From a bacterium (lineage in GTDB: Bacteria > UBA9089 > JASEGY01), in contig JASEGY010000276.1 of NCBI GenBank assembly GCA_030019105.1, positions 1 to 5,134 of the forward strand: a stretch of DNA of 5,134 bases, given 5' to 3'. How positions within the stretch are numbered: the stretch's first letter is position 1; each line of letters opens with the position of its first letter. This document shows, one piece after another, positions 1-5,095 of this stretch. Under the pieces are notes generated by a model, which was given only the letters and a program-made list of their open reading frames with translations, made no database searches and had not been told where the DNA came from. Made by a program: the position numbers and the translations under genes.

Positions 1-3000
1 CACCTGGAAGTTATTCTGTTACCCTAAAGGTTAGCGGGGCTTGTGAGAGTGATTCAGCGACTAAAGCGGCTTATATCCGGGTTACCTCTCCCGCAGTAAT
101 AACTAATTTTACGGCCAGCAATACGAGCGGATGCGCTCCTCTTGCGGTCAGTTTCAGCGACTCGTCCACCGGCGATGTCCTCTCCTGGTGGTGGGATTTC
201 GGAGACGGGGACACCAGCGCCGTCAAGAATCCGGCGCATACCTACACCGACTCCGGAATTTACACGGTCTCCCTGACCGTTTCGGACACCTGCGGTTCTG
301 ACACAAAGACCGAGGCAGCTTACATTGCGGTCAATACCCCTCCAACAGTCATTGCGAGCGCTGATAATAATACTATCTGCTCCGGAACCTGCACCATCTT
401 ACATGGCTATGCCTCAGGTGACAGTCCATCATATACCTTCGCCTGGACTTCGTCCGCAGGTGATAATATTGCTAATGACTCTAATCCCACTGTCTGCCCG
501 ACTGCAACTTGCACTTACACCCTGACCGTGACCGATAACAATGGCTGTACTGACGATGATCAAGTGGTAATTACAGTTAATGTGGTTATTGCCGATGCCG
601 GGGCTAATGTCAGCGTCTGCTCCGGAGACTGCACTGTCTTAAATGGCTCAGCCACGGGTGGCGCTTCACCGTATACTTATTTCTGGAGTCCGCCCACCGG
701 TCTTGATCATCCTGATAGTCCCACTTCCAATATCTGTCCGACAACCACAACTGCCTACACCCTGACCGTAACCGATAACAATGGCTGCACTAATCAGGAT
801 CAGGTAGTCGTAACAGTTTATCCTGACTTTGATGGGGATGGTGTCAGTGACATGTGCGATAATTGTCCAACCATTCCAAACCCTGGTCAGATTGATAGTG
901 ATGGAGATGGTGTCGGTGACATGTGCGATAATTGTCCAACCATTCCAAACCCTGGTCAGAGTGACCTTGACTGGGATGGCATCGGTGACGTTTGCGATAA
1001 TTGTCCATCAATTTGGAACCCCGGTCAACAGGACACAGATGGAGACGATGTTGGTGATGCTTGCGAGTGCGTTCCTCCTGACAGTGACGGGGACGGTTTT
1101 GGTGATGTTTGCGATAATTGTCGATATGTTTCAAACCCTGGGCAGGGTGATATAGACGGGGATGGTGTTGGTGACGATTGCGATAATTGTCCAACCATTC
1201 CAAACCCTCGTCAGAGTGACCTTGACTATGACGGTGTCGGTGATGCTTGCGATAATTGTCCTAACACGTGGAATCCGGGCCAGGAAGATTCGGATAATGA
1301 CGGAATAGGTGATGCCTGTCCCCCACCTGCCACAGGGATATGGTCGTGCAATCCTGGCGGGGCTGAACAGAATTTCTTTCTCCCGCCATATCCTGTATTT
1401 GTTGCAGGTAGAGGCCTTGTCGACCCCGATGGAGGTAAGGCACGAATCTATGTTGTTTACGCCAAAGCTTTGTGGATGGGAACCACGTGGACGGATGGGG
1501 ATGTTTTAGTTGATAGATCATCTAATGCTTTTGAAACTGTCAGGTTACCTTCTAATCTTCCACCAACACAGATATGGCCGGCGCGTTTAAATCCCCTTTG
1601 GCACCATATGTATGATATTATCATTGATACCAATGAAAATGGACAGTGGGACTCAAGCGTTGATTACCTGGATCATCCCACTGATGTTGGCGCATTCATA
1701 GACCCGCTTTTCTCATCGGATGCCGCAGGCAATATTAAGAATGCATTTATGCCGGGTGAGGATGTCTATGTGTTCGGGCAATCTCTCTTATACCCCAAGA
1801 CAGAGTATAACTTATATATTGTTCCGAATAAAACTGACTGGCTTACTTCACAACAAGGATATGATTTAGCTGCCAATGAACAATCAGGTGGAATAAAAAC
1901 GATAACGACAAACATTAGCGGTGATTTTCCACCAATCTTGATATGGTCTTCGGCAGCGCTGCTGGGAGATTATGATATTGTGGGAACAAGAACCTCTGAT
2001 GATGACGGGGCTTATGATACTGCTACCGACACGGTTGATGACTGGGCCACTGTTGGTTTCAGCGTGCTTCCACCTCTAATAGCCAATGCGGGAAGTGATC
2101 CGAGTATCTGTTCCGGAAGCTACGCCATCTTAAGCGGCTCGGCTACAGGTGGCAACGGCACCTATACCTACTCCTGGAGTCCAGCCACTGGCCTTAGTAA
2201 TGCCGGCGCCCAAAATCCCATGGCCTGTCCGGATATAACCACTACCTACATCCTGAAAGTGACCGATAAGAATGGCTGGACTGATGATGACCAGGTGGTA
2301 GTTACAGTTAATACGGTTATTGCCAATGCCGGGGCTGATGTTAGTGTCTGCTTCGGAAGCGGCACGACCTTAACCGGCTCGGCCTCGGGTGGGACTTCAC
2401 TTTACAGTTACTCCTGGAGTCCGGCCACCGGTCTTGATTATACCGACAGTCCAAATCCCAATGCCTGTCCTGATACGACTGCTATTTACACCTTGACCGT
2501 AACAGATAATAATGGATGTACTTCCCAGGATCAGGTGGTGGTAACAGTTAATCCTTGCCTGTTGGACATCCGGATAAATGAAGTTGCCTTCAAGGAGACC
2601 AACGATTGGATCGAATTTTATATCGGAGGAACATCCCCGGGTGAATTGAGAGTCTACAAAGGAACAACCCTGGTTAAGGAATTCCCGGACATCCATGCCG
2701 TCGCGGGCGACTATGCGGTCTTACATTTTACGGGTGTCACTCCGCCGCCTAATGACGAGAATGACACCACTGGCAAGGGAACCAATGGTTATTGGGACAT
2801 CTATACCAGTAATTCAGGGCTGACAAATACGGATGATATAGTCAGACTCCAGAAGCCGGGGACATCCTCTGTTTCGCCTACTAATACCCTTGATGCGGTT
2901 ATCTGGTCGAATAACGACGGCAGCTTTACCGGGAGCAAGACAATAGCCAACGCCCTGGTAGCGGCCGGGCTCTGGGATGCCGGATTCGATTTTGATGCGG

Positions 3001-3740
3001 GAGATTCCGGGGCGCTTATTGATAGCGATGATGTAACCCCTGGCACCTCCATCGGGCGAGATATATCATCAACAGATAACAACTCGAGGGCAGATTGGTC
3101 CATTGTGAGCCAAACAGAGGGTAAAGCTAACTGTCCTTCTTCTCCTACAGCCGATTTTACCAGCACTTCCACCTCAGGCTGTGCACCCCTGACGGTTGAC
3201 TTCAGCGACTCATCTACGAGGGATGTCCTCTCCTGGTGGTGGAATTTCGGGGATGGAACGACCAGCAGCGACTCGAATCCGTCGCATACTTACACCGACT
3301 CCGGCACCTACACTGTCTCCCTGACCGTTTCAGCCACCTGCGGTTCTGACTCTGAGACCAAAACAGGGTACATCACGGTCGGACTCTTGTTCCAGCCATC
3401 CAAGAAAGTGGAGACTTACAATTATCCCAACCCCTTCAATCCGGTTGATGATAAAAAAGTCACGGCCCCGGATGGGACATTCACTACTGACGGCACCATC
3501 ATCAAATACACCCTGCCGGAGGATGTAGATGATGAGGTAATTGCCCGCATCTACACTATTGCCGGTGAATTAGTCAGGGAATTCGAGTTTAGCTCGAGTA
3601 AAGACCGAAGCGCGGGTGAGCACTACATTGACTGGAACGGCAAAAACGACCGCGGCCAGATGGTATCTATCGGTGTGTATATTTATTGCATCGAGGCCGG
3701 ACAGTATACTGCCACCCGAAAGATGGCGATTATAAAATGA
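1..3740 (+). CDS. Large modular secreted surface protein (PKD / Ig-like / thrombospondin type 3 / lamin-tail-like / FlgD-like C-terminus), 5'-partial
   Basis: The frame is open from base 3 to the TGA at 3738-3740, giving 1245 visible residues (residue 1 = codon 3-5). The N-terminus and any signal peptide lie upstream of the window. A GTG at 528 is an internal Val in the motif LTVTDNNGC and is not a start, because PKD and Ig-like sequence continues in frame before it. Module order by position: PKD end 3-89; PKD 90-332 ([23 protein letters not shown]); Cys Ig-like repeats 345-581 and 582-821; type 3 calcium loops 822-1319; unknown duplicated module about 1336-2069; Ig-like repeats 2076-2312 and 2313-2552; lamin-tail-like 2553-3137; PKD 3144-3380 (WWWNFGDG); FlgD-like C-terminus 3393-3737. 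No catalytic domain or transmembrane helix is visible. Such architectures belong to exported adhesion or scaffold proteins; that role is inferred here. No gene name is justified. The open frame and module assignments are strong; the biological function is unknown. Confidence 0.93.
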   Translation, partial: PGSYSVTLKVSGACESDSATKAAYIRVTSPAVITNFTASNTSGCAPLAVSFSDSSTGDVLSWWWDFGDGDTSAVKNPAHTYTDSGIYTVSLTVSDTCGSDTKTEAAYIAVNTPPTVIASADNNTICSGTCTILHGYASGDSPSYTFAWTSSAGDNIANDSNPTVCPTATCTYTLTVTDNNGCTDDDQVVITVNVVIADAGANVSVCSGDCTVLNGSATGGASPYTYFWSPPTGLDHPDSPTSNICPTTTTAYTLTVTDNNGCTNQDQVVVTVYPDFDGDGVSDMCDNCPTIPNPGQIDSDGDGVGDMCDNCPTIPNPGQSDLDWDGIGDVCDNCPSIWNPGQQDTDGDDVGDACECVPPDSDGDGFGDVCDNCRYVSNPGQGDIDGDGVGDDCDNCPTIPNPRQSDLDYDGVGDACDNCPNTWNPGQEDSDNDGIGDACPPPATGIWSCNPGGAEQNFFLPPYPVFVAGRGLVDPDGGKARIYVVYAKALWMGTTWTDGDVLVDRSSNAFETVRLPSNLPPTQIWPARLNPLWHHMYDIIIDTNENGQWDSSVDYLDHPTDVGAFIDPLFSSDAAGNIKNAFMPGEDVYVFGQSLLYPKTEYNLYIVPNKTDWLTSQQGYDLAANEQSGGIKTITTNISGDFPPILIWSSAALLGDYDIVGTRTSDDDGAYDTATDTVDDWATVGFSVLPPLIANAGSDPSICSGSYAILSGSATGGNGTYTYSWSPATGLSNAGAQNPMACPDITTTYILKVTDKNGWTDDDQVVVTVNTVIANAGADVSVCFGSGTTLTGSASGGTSLYSYSWSPATGLDYTDSPNPNACPDTTAIYTLTVTDNNGCTSQDQVVVTVNPCLLDIRINEVAFKETNDWIEFYIGGTSPGELRVYKGTTLVKEFPDIHAVAGDYAVLHFTGVTPPPNDENDTTGKGTNGYWDIYTSNSGLTNTDDIVRLQKPGTSSVSPTNTLDAVIWSNNDGSFTGSKTIANALVAAGLWDAGFDFDAGDSGALIDSDDVTPGTSIGRDISSTDNNSRADWSIVSQTEGKANCPSSPTADFTSTSTSGCAPLTVDFSDSSTRDVLSWWWNFGDGTTSSDSNPSHTYTDSGTYTVSLTVSATCGSDSETKTGYITVGLLFQPSKKVETYNYPNPFNPVDDKKVTAPDGTFTTDGTIIKYTLPEDVDDEVIARIYTIAGELVREFEFSSSKDRSAGEHYIDWNGKNDRGQMVSIGVYIYCIEAGQYTATRKMAIIK
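90..332 (+). other. PKD domain (complete, N-terminal side)
   Basis: Residues about 30-110 of the visible protein carry the PKD signature: [14 protein letters not shown], then WWWDFGDG, then [21 protein letters not shown] domains are beta-sandwich spacers or ligand-binding modules of extracellular proteins. Bases 3-89 hold the last strands of a preceding PKD copy ([18 protein letters not shown]), so at least two stood in tandem. The domain is very similar to the PKD copy at 3144-3380, including a shared DNA stretch encoding DVLSWWW, which indicates duplication within the gene. Confidence 0.92.
345..821 (+). repeat. Cys-containing Ig-like repeats A and B
   Basis: Two protein repeats of about 80 residues: A at 345-581 and B at 582-821. 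Each follows the pattern V.A.A(G/D)...(I/V)CSG.CT(I/V)L.G.A.G...YT(F/Y).W....G, then (V/I)CPT, then [16 protein letters not shown](I/V)TV. This is the style of Ig-fold repeats in large secreted Bacteroidota-like and candidate-phylum proteins. The conserved Cys residues near the start and end suggest disulfide-stabilised extracellular domains. The A/B pair recurs as C/D at 2076-2552. Confidence 0.85.
822..1319 (+). repeat. Thrombospondin type 3 calcium-binding repeat array (eight D-loops)
   Basis: Eight Asp-rich loops of form DxDGDGxGDxC occur in order: [77 protein letters not shown] and [11 protein letters not shown]. Most are joined by [15 protein letters not shown] linkers; the fourth has the short variant CECVPP instead. 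These are the hallmarks of the TSP type 3 family, where Asp side chains wrap calcium ions and Cys residues form disulfides. In bacterial surface proteins such arrays act as rigid calcium-dependent stalks; that role is inferred here. The DNA period is about 69 bp in the standard units, and two adjacent units are nearly identical in sequence. Confidence 0.95.
1395..2069 (+). other. Unrecognised beta-rich module present in two tandem copies
   Basis: Two copies of 102 residues each, at 1395-1700 and 1764-2069, can be aligned by eye. Shared features are: V(F/Y)V.G..L..P at the start; an IYVV / LYIV strand; a W in TTW / TDW; PP..IW(P/S)A in the middle; and at the end YDI(I/V) followed by an Asp/Asn-rich turn (DTNENGQWD / SDDDGAYD), D.(L/V)D and VGAF / VGFSV. 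The NG.(W/Y)D and DDGAYD turns could bind calcium. I do not recognise a named family. The pattern resembles Ig-like modules of secreted proteins that carry 'GEDVY..G' openings. Function unknown. Confidence 0.6.
2076..2552 (+). repeat. Cys-containing Ig-like repeats C and D (duplicate of A/B)
   Basis: C (2076-2312) and D (2313-2552) match A and B respectively. C ends in [11 protein letters not shown] like A's [11 protein letters not shown], and D ends in T(S)QDQVVVTV like B's T(N)QDQVVVTV. The pair therefore appears duplicated as a unit of about 480 bp. Repeat C lacks two Cys positions present in A and B: SGSYAIL replaces SG(T/D)CT(I/V)L, and NGWT replaces NGCT (TGG for TGT/TGC). D lacks only the first of these. 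Confidence 0.83.
2553..3137 (+). other. Lamin-tail-domain-like (LTD) module
   Basis: The segment opens with [20 protein letters not shown], the usual beginning of bacterial LTD modules (I.INEV... .DWIEL). It continues with GELRVYKG, an AVLHF strand, [18 protein letters not shown] and a closing [18 protein letters not shown] region, matching the family's 'S..R......T...DW' ending. LTD modules are extracellular Ig-fold units found in bacterial secreted nucleases and surface proteins. Its length of about 195 residues is at the long end. Assignment is from motif memory, not from a profile search. Confidence 0.68.
3144..3380 (+). other. PKD domain (C-terminal side)
   Basis: [22 protein letters not shown], then [17 protein letters not shown] and a final CGSD...GYITV make a textbook PKD domain. 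It is a close paralogue of the domain at 90-332, with the same unusual WWW before the FGDG turn and the same trailing CGSD. It sits directly before the C-terminal FlgD-like domain. Confidence 0.92.
3393..3737 (+). other. FlgD-like / T9SS-type-A-like C-terminal domain
   Basis: The last 115 or so residues hold [51 protein letters not shown], then [11 protein letters not shown] and the end TRKMAIIK. This matches the FlgD Ig-like fold that terminates many large secreted proteins in environmental phyla. It also resembles the type A C-terminal sorting signal of the type IX secretion system (YPNP opening, GVY...K ending). It is inferred to direct export or surface attachment. Which of the two families it belongs to cannot be decided without a profile search. 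Confidence 0.85.
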
Positions 3741-3840
3741 GCCGGGGAGCCGAGGGGCAGGGGGGCAGGGGGGCGGAGGGGCAGCGGAGGGGCAGGGGAG
3801 CGGAGGGACAGAGAGGGGCGGAGGGGCAGGGAAGTAAGGG
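3741..3840 (+). repeat. G-rich low-complexity repeat with potential G-quadruplexes
   Basis: Immediately after the stop codon, the + strand is dominated by G runs separated by CA, CGGA or AGCCGA. Examples are GGGG at 3744-3747 and 3754-3757, six Gs at 3760-3765, six Gs at 3768-3773 and GGGG at 3778-3781. Four or more G tracts with loops of 2 to 6 bases satisfy the canonical G-quadruplex pattern. The unit (CAGGGG / CGGAGGGG) is approximately the reverse complement of the C-rich array at 3871-3964, so this is one arm of a possible snap-back. No credible protein is encoded. Confidence 0.8.
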
Positions 3841-3870
3841 ATCAAGGTAGATTTCCTCCTTGTTCCCCTA
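3841..3870 (+). other. Short hairpin at the centre of the G-rich/C-rich inverted structure
   Basis: GGGATCAAGG (3838-3847) pairs with CCTTGTTCCC (about 3859-3868) with one mismatch, leaving a loop of about 11 bases. It sits exactly between the G-rich and C-rich arms and would be the tip of a long imperfect hairpin. There is no T-tract after it, so a simple intrinsic terminator is not supported. Confidence 0.5.
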
Positions 3871-3964
3871 CACCTCTGCTCCTCTGCACCCCTGATCCTC
3901 TGCACCCCTGCTCCTCTGTACCCCTGCACCCCTGCACCCCTGCTCCCCTGCTCCCCTACCCCTG
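3871..3964 (+). repeat. C-rich 8-bp tandem repeat array
   Basis: Ten consecutive 8-bp units with consensus C(A/T)CC(C/T)CTG run from 3871 to 3950 (for example CACCTCTG, CTCCTCTG, CACCCCTG, ATCCTCTG, TACCCCTG, CTCCCCTG). Two 7-bp degenerate units follow to 3964. The array ends one base before the purine-rich Shine-Dalgarno region of the next gene. Its reverse complement CAG(G/A)GG(A/T)G resembles the G-rich arm at 3741-3840. I recall similar GGGGAGCAGGGG-type low-complexity repeats between genes of several filamentous cyanobacteria and environmental bacteria, but cannot check that here. Confidence 0.88.
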
Positions 3965-3966
3965 AA

Positions 3967-3973
3967 AAGGAGG
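3967..3973 (+). promoter_or_regulatory. Shine-Dalgarno for the truncated radical SAM gene
   Basis: AAGGAGG, a full match to the anti-Shine-Dalgarno, lies 6 bases before the ATG at 3980. This fixes the start of the broken gene and shows it was once efficiently translated. It abuts the C-rich repeat array, so any native promoter would have to be in or beyond the repeat region. Confidence 0.85.
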
Positions 3974-3979
3974 AGCATA

Positions 3980-4138
3980 ATGGCATTATCAAGAATTATT
4001 CACGGAATGGAAAATGTTGTTGGCTATAAAACAGAATTAAAGTCCTTCTTGAAGCCGATCATTTGTATTGTGGGGCTTACCAAAAGATGTAACCTGAAAT
4101 GCAAGATGTGCGATGTCTGGAAGGTATCTTCTCAATAA
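3980..4138 (+). pseudogene. Truncated radical SAM protein, N-terminal 48 codons interrupted by a MITE-like element
   Basis: The reading frame from ATG 3980 encodes 52 residues and ends at TAA 4136-4138. Residues 34-48 read TKRCNLKCKMCDVWK: Cys37, Cys41 and Cys44 form the CxxxCxxC motif that binds the 4Fe-4S cluster in radical SAM enzymes. The preceding strand IICIVGLT is also typical. Intact members are usually 300 residues or more with a full TIM barrel, so only the extreme N-terminus remains. Codons 49-52 and the stop come from the inverted end of the inserted element beginning at 4124. Sequence after the element (4260 on) gives no convincing continuation in any forward frame, so the 3' part is deleted or displaced. 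The remnant could still be translated because its ribosome binding site is perfect. Which radical SAM subfamily it belonged to cannot be told. Confidence 0.87.
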
Positions 4139-4259
4139 ATCGGGGTAAAGTTACGTAGGGTGGGTGAAACGAAGTGTAACCCACCATAGTTACAGGTGGG
4201 CTACGCTTTGCTTTACCCACCCTACCAATCTATTGTCTCCCGAAATATTGAGAAGATAC
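4124..4259. mobile_element. MITE-like element 1 (136 bp, 21-bp inverted ends) inserted in the radical SAM gene
   Basis: The left end at 4124-4144 begins GTATCTTCTCAATA and finishes TCGGG. The right end at 4239-4259 is its reverse complement at 19 of 21 positions, the two mismatches lying next to each other at positions 15-16. The interior has no ORF but holds a large hairpin (4155-4225). Size, terminal inverted repeats, lack of coding capacity and position inside a gene fit a miniature inverted-repeat transposable element. A target duplication is not clear: each end includes a TA (TA at 4125-4126 and 4257-4258), so a TA duplication is possible but cannot be separated from the palindrome. No matching transposase is in the window. 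Confidence 0.75.
4155..4225 (+). repeat. Long hairpin of the GTAGGGTGGGT / ACCCACCCTAC type
   Basis: Arms 4155-4185 and 4195-4225 (31 bases each) flank a 9-base loop (ATAGTTACA). Twenty-six positions are Watson-Crick pairs. In + strand RNA three of the other five are G-U wobbles and two are A-C mismatches. All five differences are transitions, which suggests the arms diverged while base pairing was kept. From memory, GTAGGGTGGGTTA...TAACCCACC motifs are scattered in many unrelated bacterial genomes. Here one sits inside MITE-like element 1, possibly as a nested insertion. Confidence 0.85.
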
Positions 4260-4306
4260 TACGTCCCCCATATTTCACATTGACGAAACATATCATTCTA
4301 TAGCTC
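4260..4306. other. Spacer between the two palindromic elements
   Basis: These 47 bases contain no ORF, no recognisable continuation of the radical SAM protein and no good sigma-70 promoter. A TTGACG at 4280-4285 has no -10 partner at 16-18 bases. It may be residual target sequence between two insertions. Confidence 0.4.
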
Positions 4307-4444
4307 TTAAGATAAATATTTTGGGGTAAGCGAATTCAAGATAGGCTATGTAGCTTTCGGAGTTAATCCTTTAGGATTTCATTAGTTATGAAAGGCTAAA
4401 GCCTGAACTCCAAAGGATAGCCAACCCCAAAATCTTTTTCTTAA
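4307..4444. mobile_element. Palindromic element 2 (138 bp, MITE-like, multi-stem interior)
   Basis: The outer inverted repeat is 4307-4327 against 4424-4444, matching at 19 of 21 positions (TTAAGA at the end, ATTTTGGGGT on the inner side). Inside it a second inverted pair, 4344-4364 (GGCTAT...GGAGTT) and 4406-4422 (AACTCC...ATAGCC), can pair with a small bulge. The apex holds two short hairpins: AATCCT/AGGATT at 4365-4378 and AGGCT/AGCCT at 4393-4404. The whole can fold as an outer stem, inner stem and two terminal hairpins. There is no ORF. It is similar in size and layout to element 1 but unrelated in sequence. It could be a MITE or a repeated structured-RNA element. Confidence 0.65.
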
Positions 4445-4447
4445 CCA

Positions 4448-4462
4448 CTATATAGTATTCTT
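4448..4462 (+). repeat. Left 15-bp direct repeat flanking the Rpn-like gene
   Basis: CTATATAGTATTCTT at 4448-4462 recurs downstream of the gene at 5096-5110 with one mismatch (CTATATAGTAGTCTT). It lies just before the ribosome binding site. The TATAGT inside it resembles a -10 box, but no -35 hexamer is found at 16-18 bases upstream, so a promoter call is weak. Confidence 0.5.
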
Positions 4463-4467
4463 GGAAA

Positions 4468-4474
4468 AGAAAGG
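4468..4474 (+). promoter_or_regulatory. Ribosome binding site deciding the Rpn-like start at 4482
   Basis: AGAAAGG ends 7 bases before ATG 4482, a normal spacing. The alternative TTG at 4461 in the same frame would place this purine tract inside the coding sequence and has no Shine-Dalgarno of its own, so ATG 4482 is preferred. Confidence 0.7.
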
Positions 4475-4481
4475 CGCTATT

Positions 4482-5084
4482 ATGAAACAAATCAATCCCC
4501 TTGATCGAAGTCTCAAAGTGCTGGCCCGGATGGCCCGGAAAAGCTTCATAAAACTCATTATGCCGGATATTAAAGGAGTAACCTTCTTAGGACAAAAGAG
4601 CCCTTATCTGGATATACCTGAACAGCGGTTAGATGAGGTTTATCATTTAGTTATAGACGATCAGGAGGCGTTGGTTAATTTAGAGTTTCAGACGACCCCC
4701 AGTTATAAAGTAACACGTCGCACCTTTGTCCAGAATGCTTTGCTTACTGAAGCGGAGGGATTACCGGTAATATCGGTAATGATTTATTTAGAGCGAGGAG
4801 GGTATCGACACTTTCCGGATTGTTACCAGGTAAGTGTGGGAGAACTGGAAAATCGGTTTACATTTCAGACTATACGATTATGGGAACATCGAAAGCGGAT
4901 AGAAGAAGGTGAGCTTTTAGAATTAGCTCCTTTACTGGTTTTGATAAAGGATAAACCTGGTGAAGAGACCTTGCAAAAAGAGAAAGAGCTGATAAATCGA
5001 ATAGAGGATCAGAAAGAGCGGTTAGACTTGTTGTCAGTAGCAGTAACGGTAGCACATAGGCGATTTAACAAAGAATTCTTGTAA
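4482..5084 (+). CDS. Rpn-family PD-(D/E)XK nuclease / putative recombination-promoting transposase
   Basis: The 200-residue product has the layout of Rpn/YhgA-like proteins. An N-terminal helix (DRSLKVLARMARKSFIKLI) is followed by the core QRLDEVYHLVID (Asp51) and ALVNLEFQT (Glu68-x-Gln70), which matches the D...ExQ active site of this PD-(D/E)XK subgroup. Next come a helix with RRTFVQNALL and the strand LPVISVMIYLERG. Characterised Rpn proteins are magnesium-dependent DNA nucleases that promote RecA-independent recombination; many relatives are annotated as transposases. The C-terminal part is charged and helical (QKEKELINRIEDQKERLD) and ends at NKEFL. Relatives I recall are often 250-330 residues with a further Glu/Lys-rich tail, so the protein may be shortened. 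The start is ATG 4482, supported by its ribosome binding site. The gene stands alone, between palindromic element 2 and a 15-bp direct repeat. Family assignment is good; activity is inferred. Confidence 0.82.
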   Translation: MKQINPLDRSLKVLARMARKSFIKLIMPDIKGVTFLGQKSPYLDIPEQRLDEVYHLVIDDQEALVNLEFQTTPSYKVTRRTFVQNALLTEAEGLPVISVMIYLERGGYRHFPDCYQVSVGELENRFTFQTIRLWEHRKRIEEGELLELAPLLVLIKDKPGEETLQKEKELINRIEDQKERLDLLSVAVTVAHRRFNKEFL

Positions 5085-5095
5085 CTACTCAGCCT

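Noticed and set aside
528..530. GTG as start codon of the large protein
   Set aside because: It is the internal Val of LTVTDNNGC; homologous domain sequence runs in frame from base 3 and there is no Shine-Dalgarno before it.
829..1155. A + strand frame of 108 residues overlapping the TSP type 3 array
   Set aside because: Out-of-frame shadow of the repeated Asp/Cys codons; its own repeat pattern only mirrors the DNA repeat.
844..1203. Antisense frame of 119 residues over the TSP type 3 array
   Set aside because: Produced by the repetitive codons of the real gene on the + strand; no ribosome binding site or recognisable domain.
837..1319. CRISPR-like array of regularly spaced repeats
   Set aside because: The repeats are in frame and encode calcium-binding TSP type 3 units; the 'spacers' are conserved Asp loops.
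2397..3172. Antisense frames at 2397-2696 and 2801-3172
   Set aside because: They lie wholly within the well-supported surface-protein gene and show no domain.
3838..3868. Rho-independent terminator after the surface-protein gene
   Set aside because: There is a stem but no following T-tract; the 3' side is C-rich repeat.
3570..3992. Antisense 140-residue frame with RGAGVQ-type and Pro-rich repeats
   Set aside because: Its sequence is a translation of the G/C-rich tandem repeats and runs into the real C-terminal domain of the surface protein; no start context.
4280..4304. Sigma-70 promoter from TTGACG and TATAGC
   Set aside because: The spacing is only about 13 bases, too short for a functional pair, and no better -10 box lies at 16-18 bases.
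4260..4306. Continuation of the radical SAM coding sequence after the element
   Set aside because: All three forward frames stop within the segment or shortly after it, and none resembles the post-motif region of radical SAM enzymes.
4307..4444. tRNA or tRNA-like gene in the branched palindrome
   Set aside because: No acceptor/T-loop consensus (no GTTCRA box) and the outer stem is far longer than a tRNA acceptor stem.
4461..4463. TTG start for the Rpn-like gene
   Set aside because: ATG 4482 has AGAAAGG at 7 bases; the TTG lies inside the 15-bp repeat and would place the ribosome binding site inside the coding sequence.
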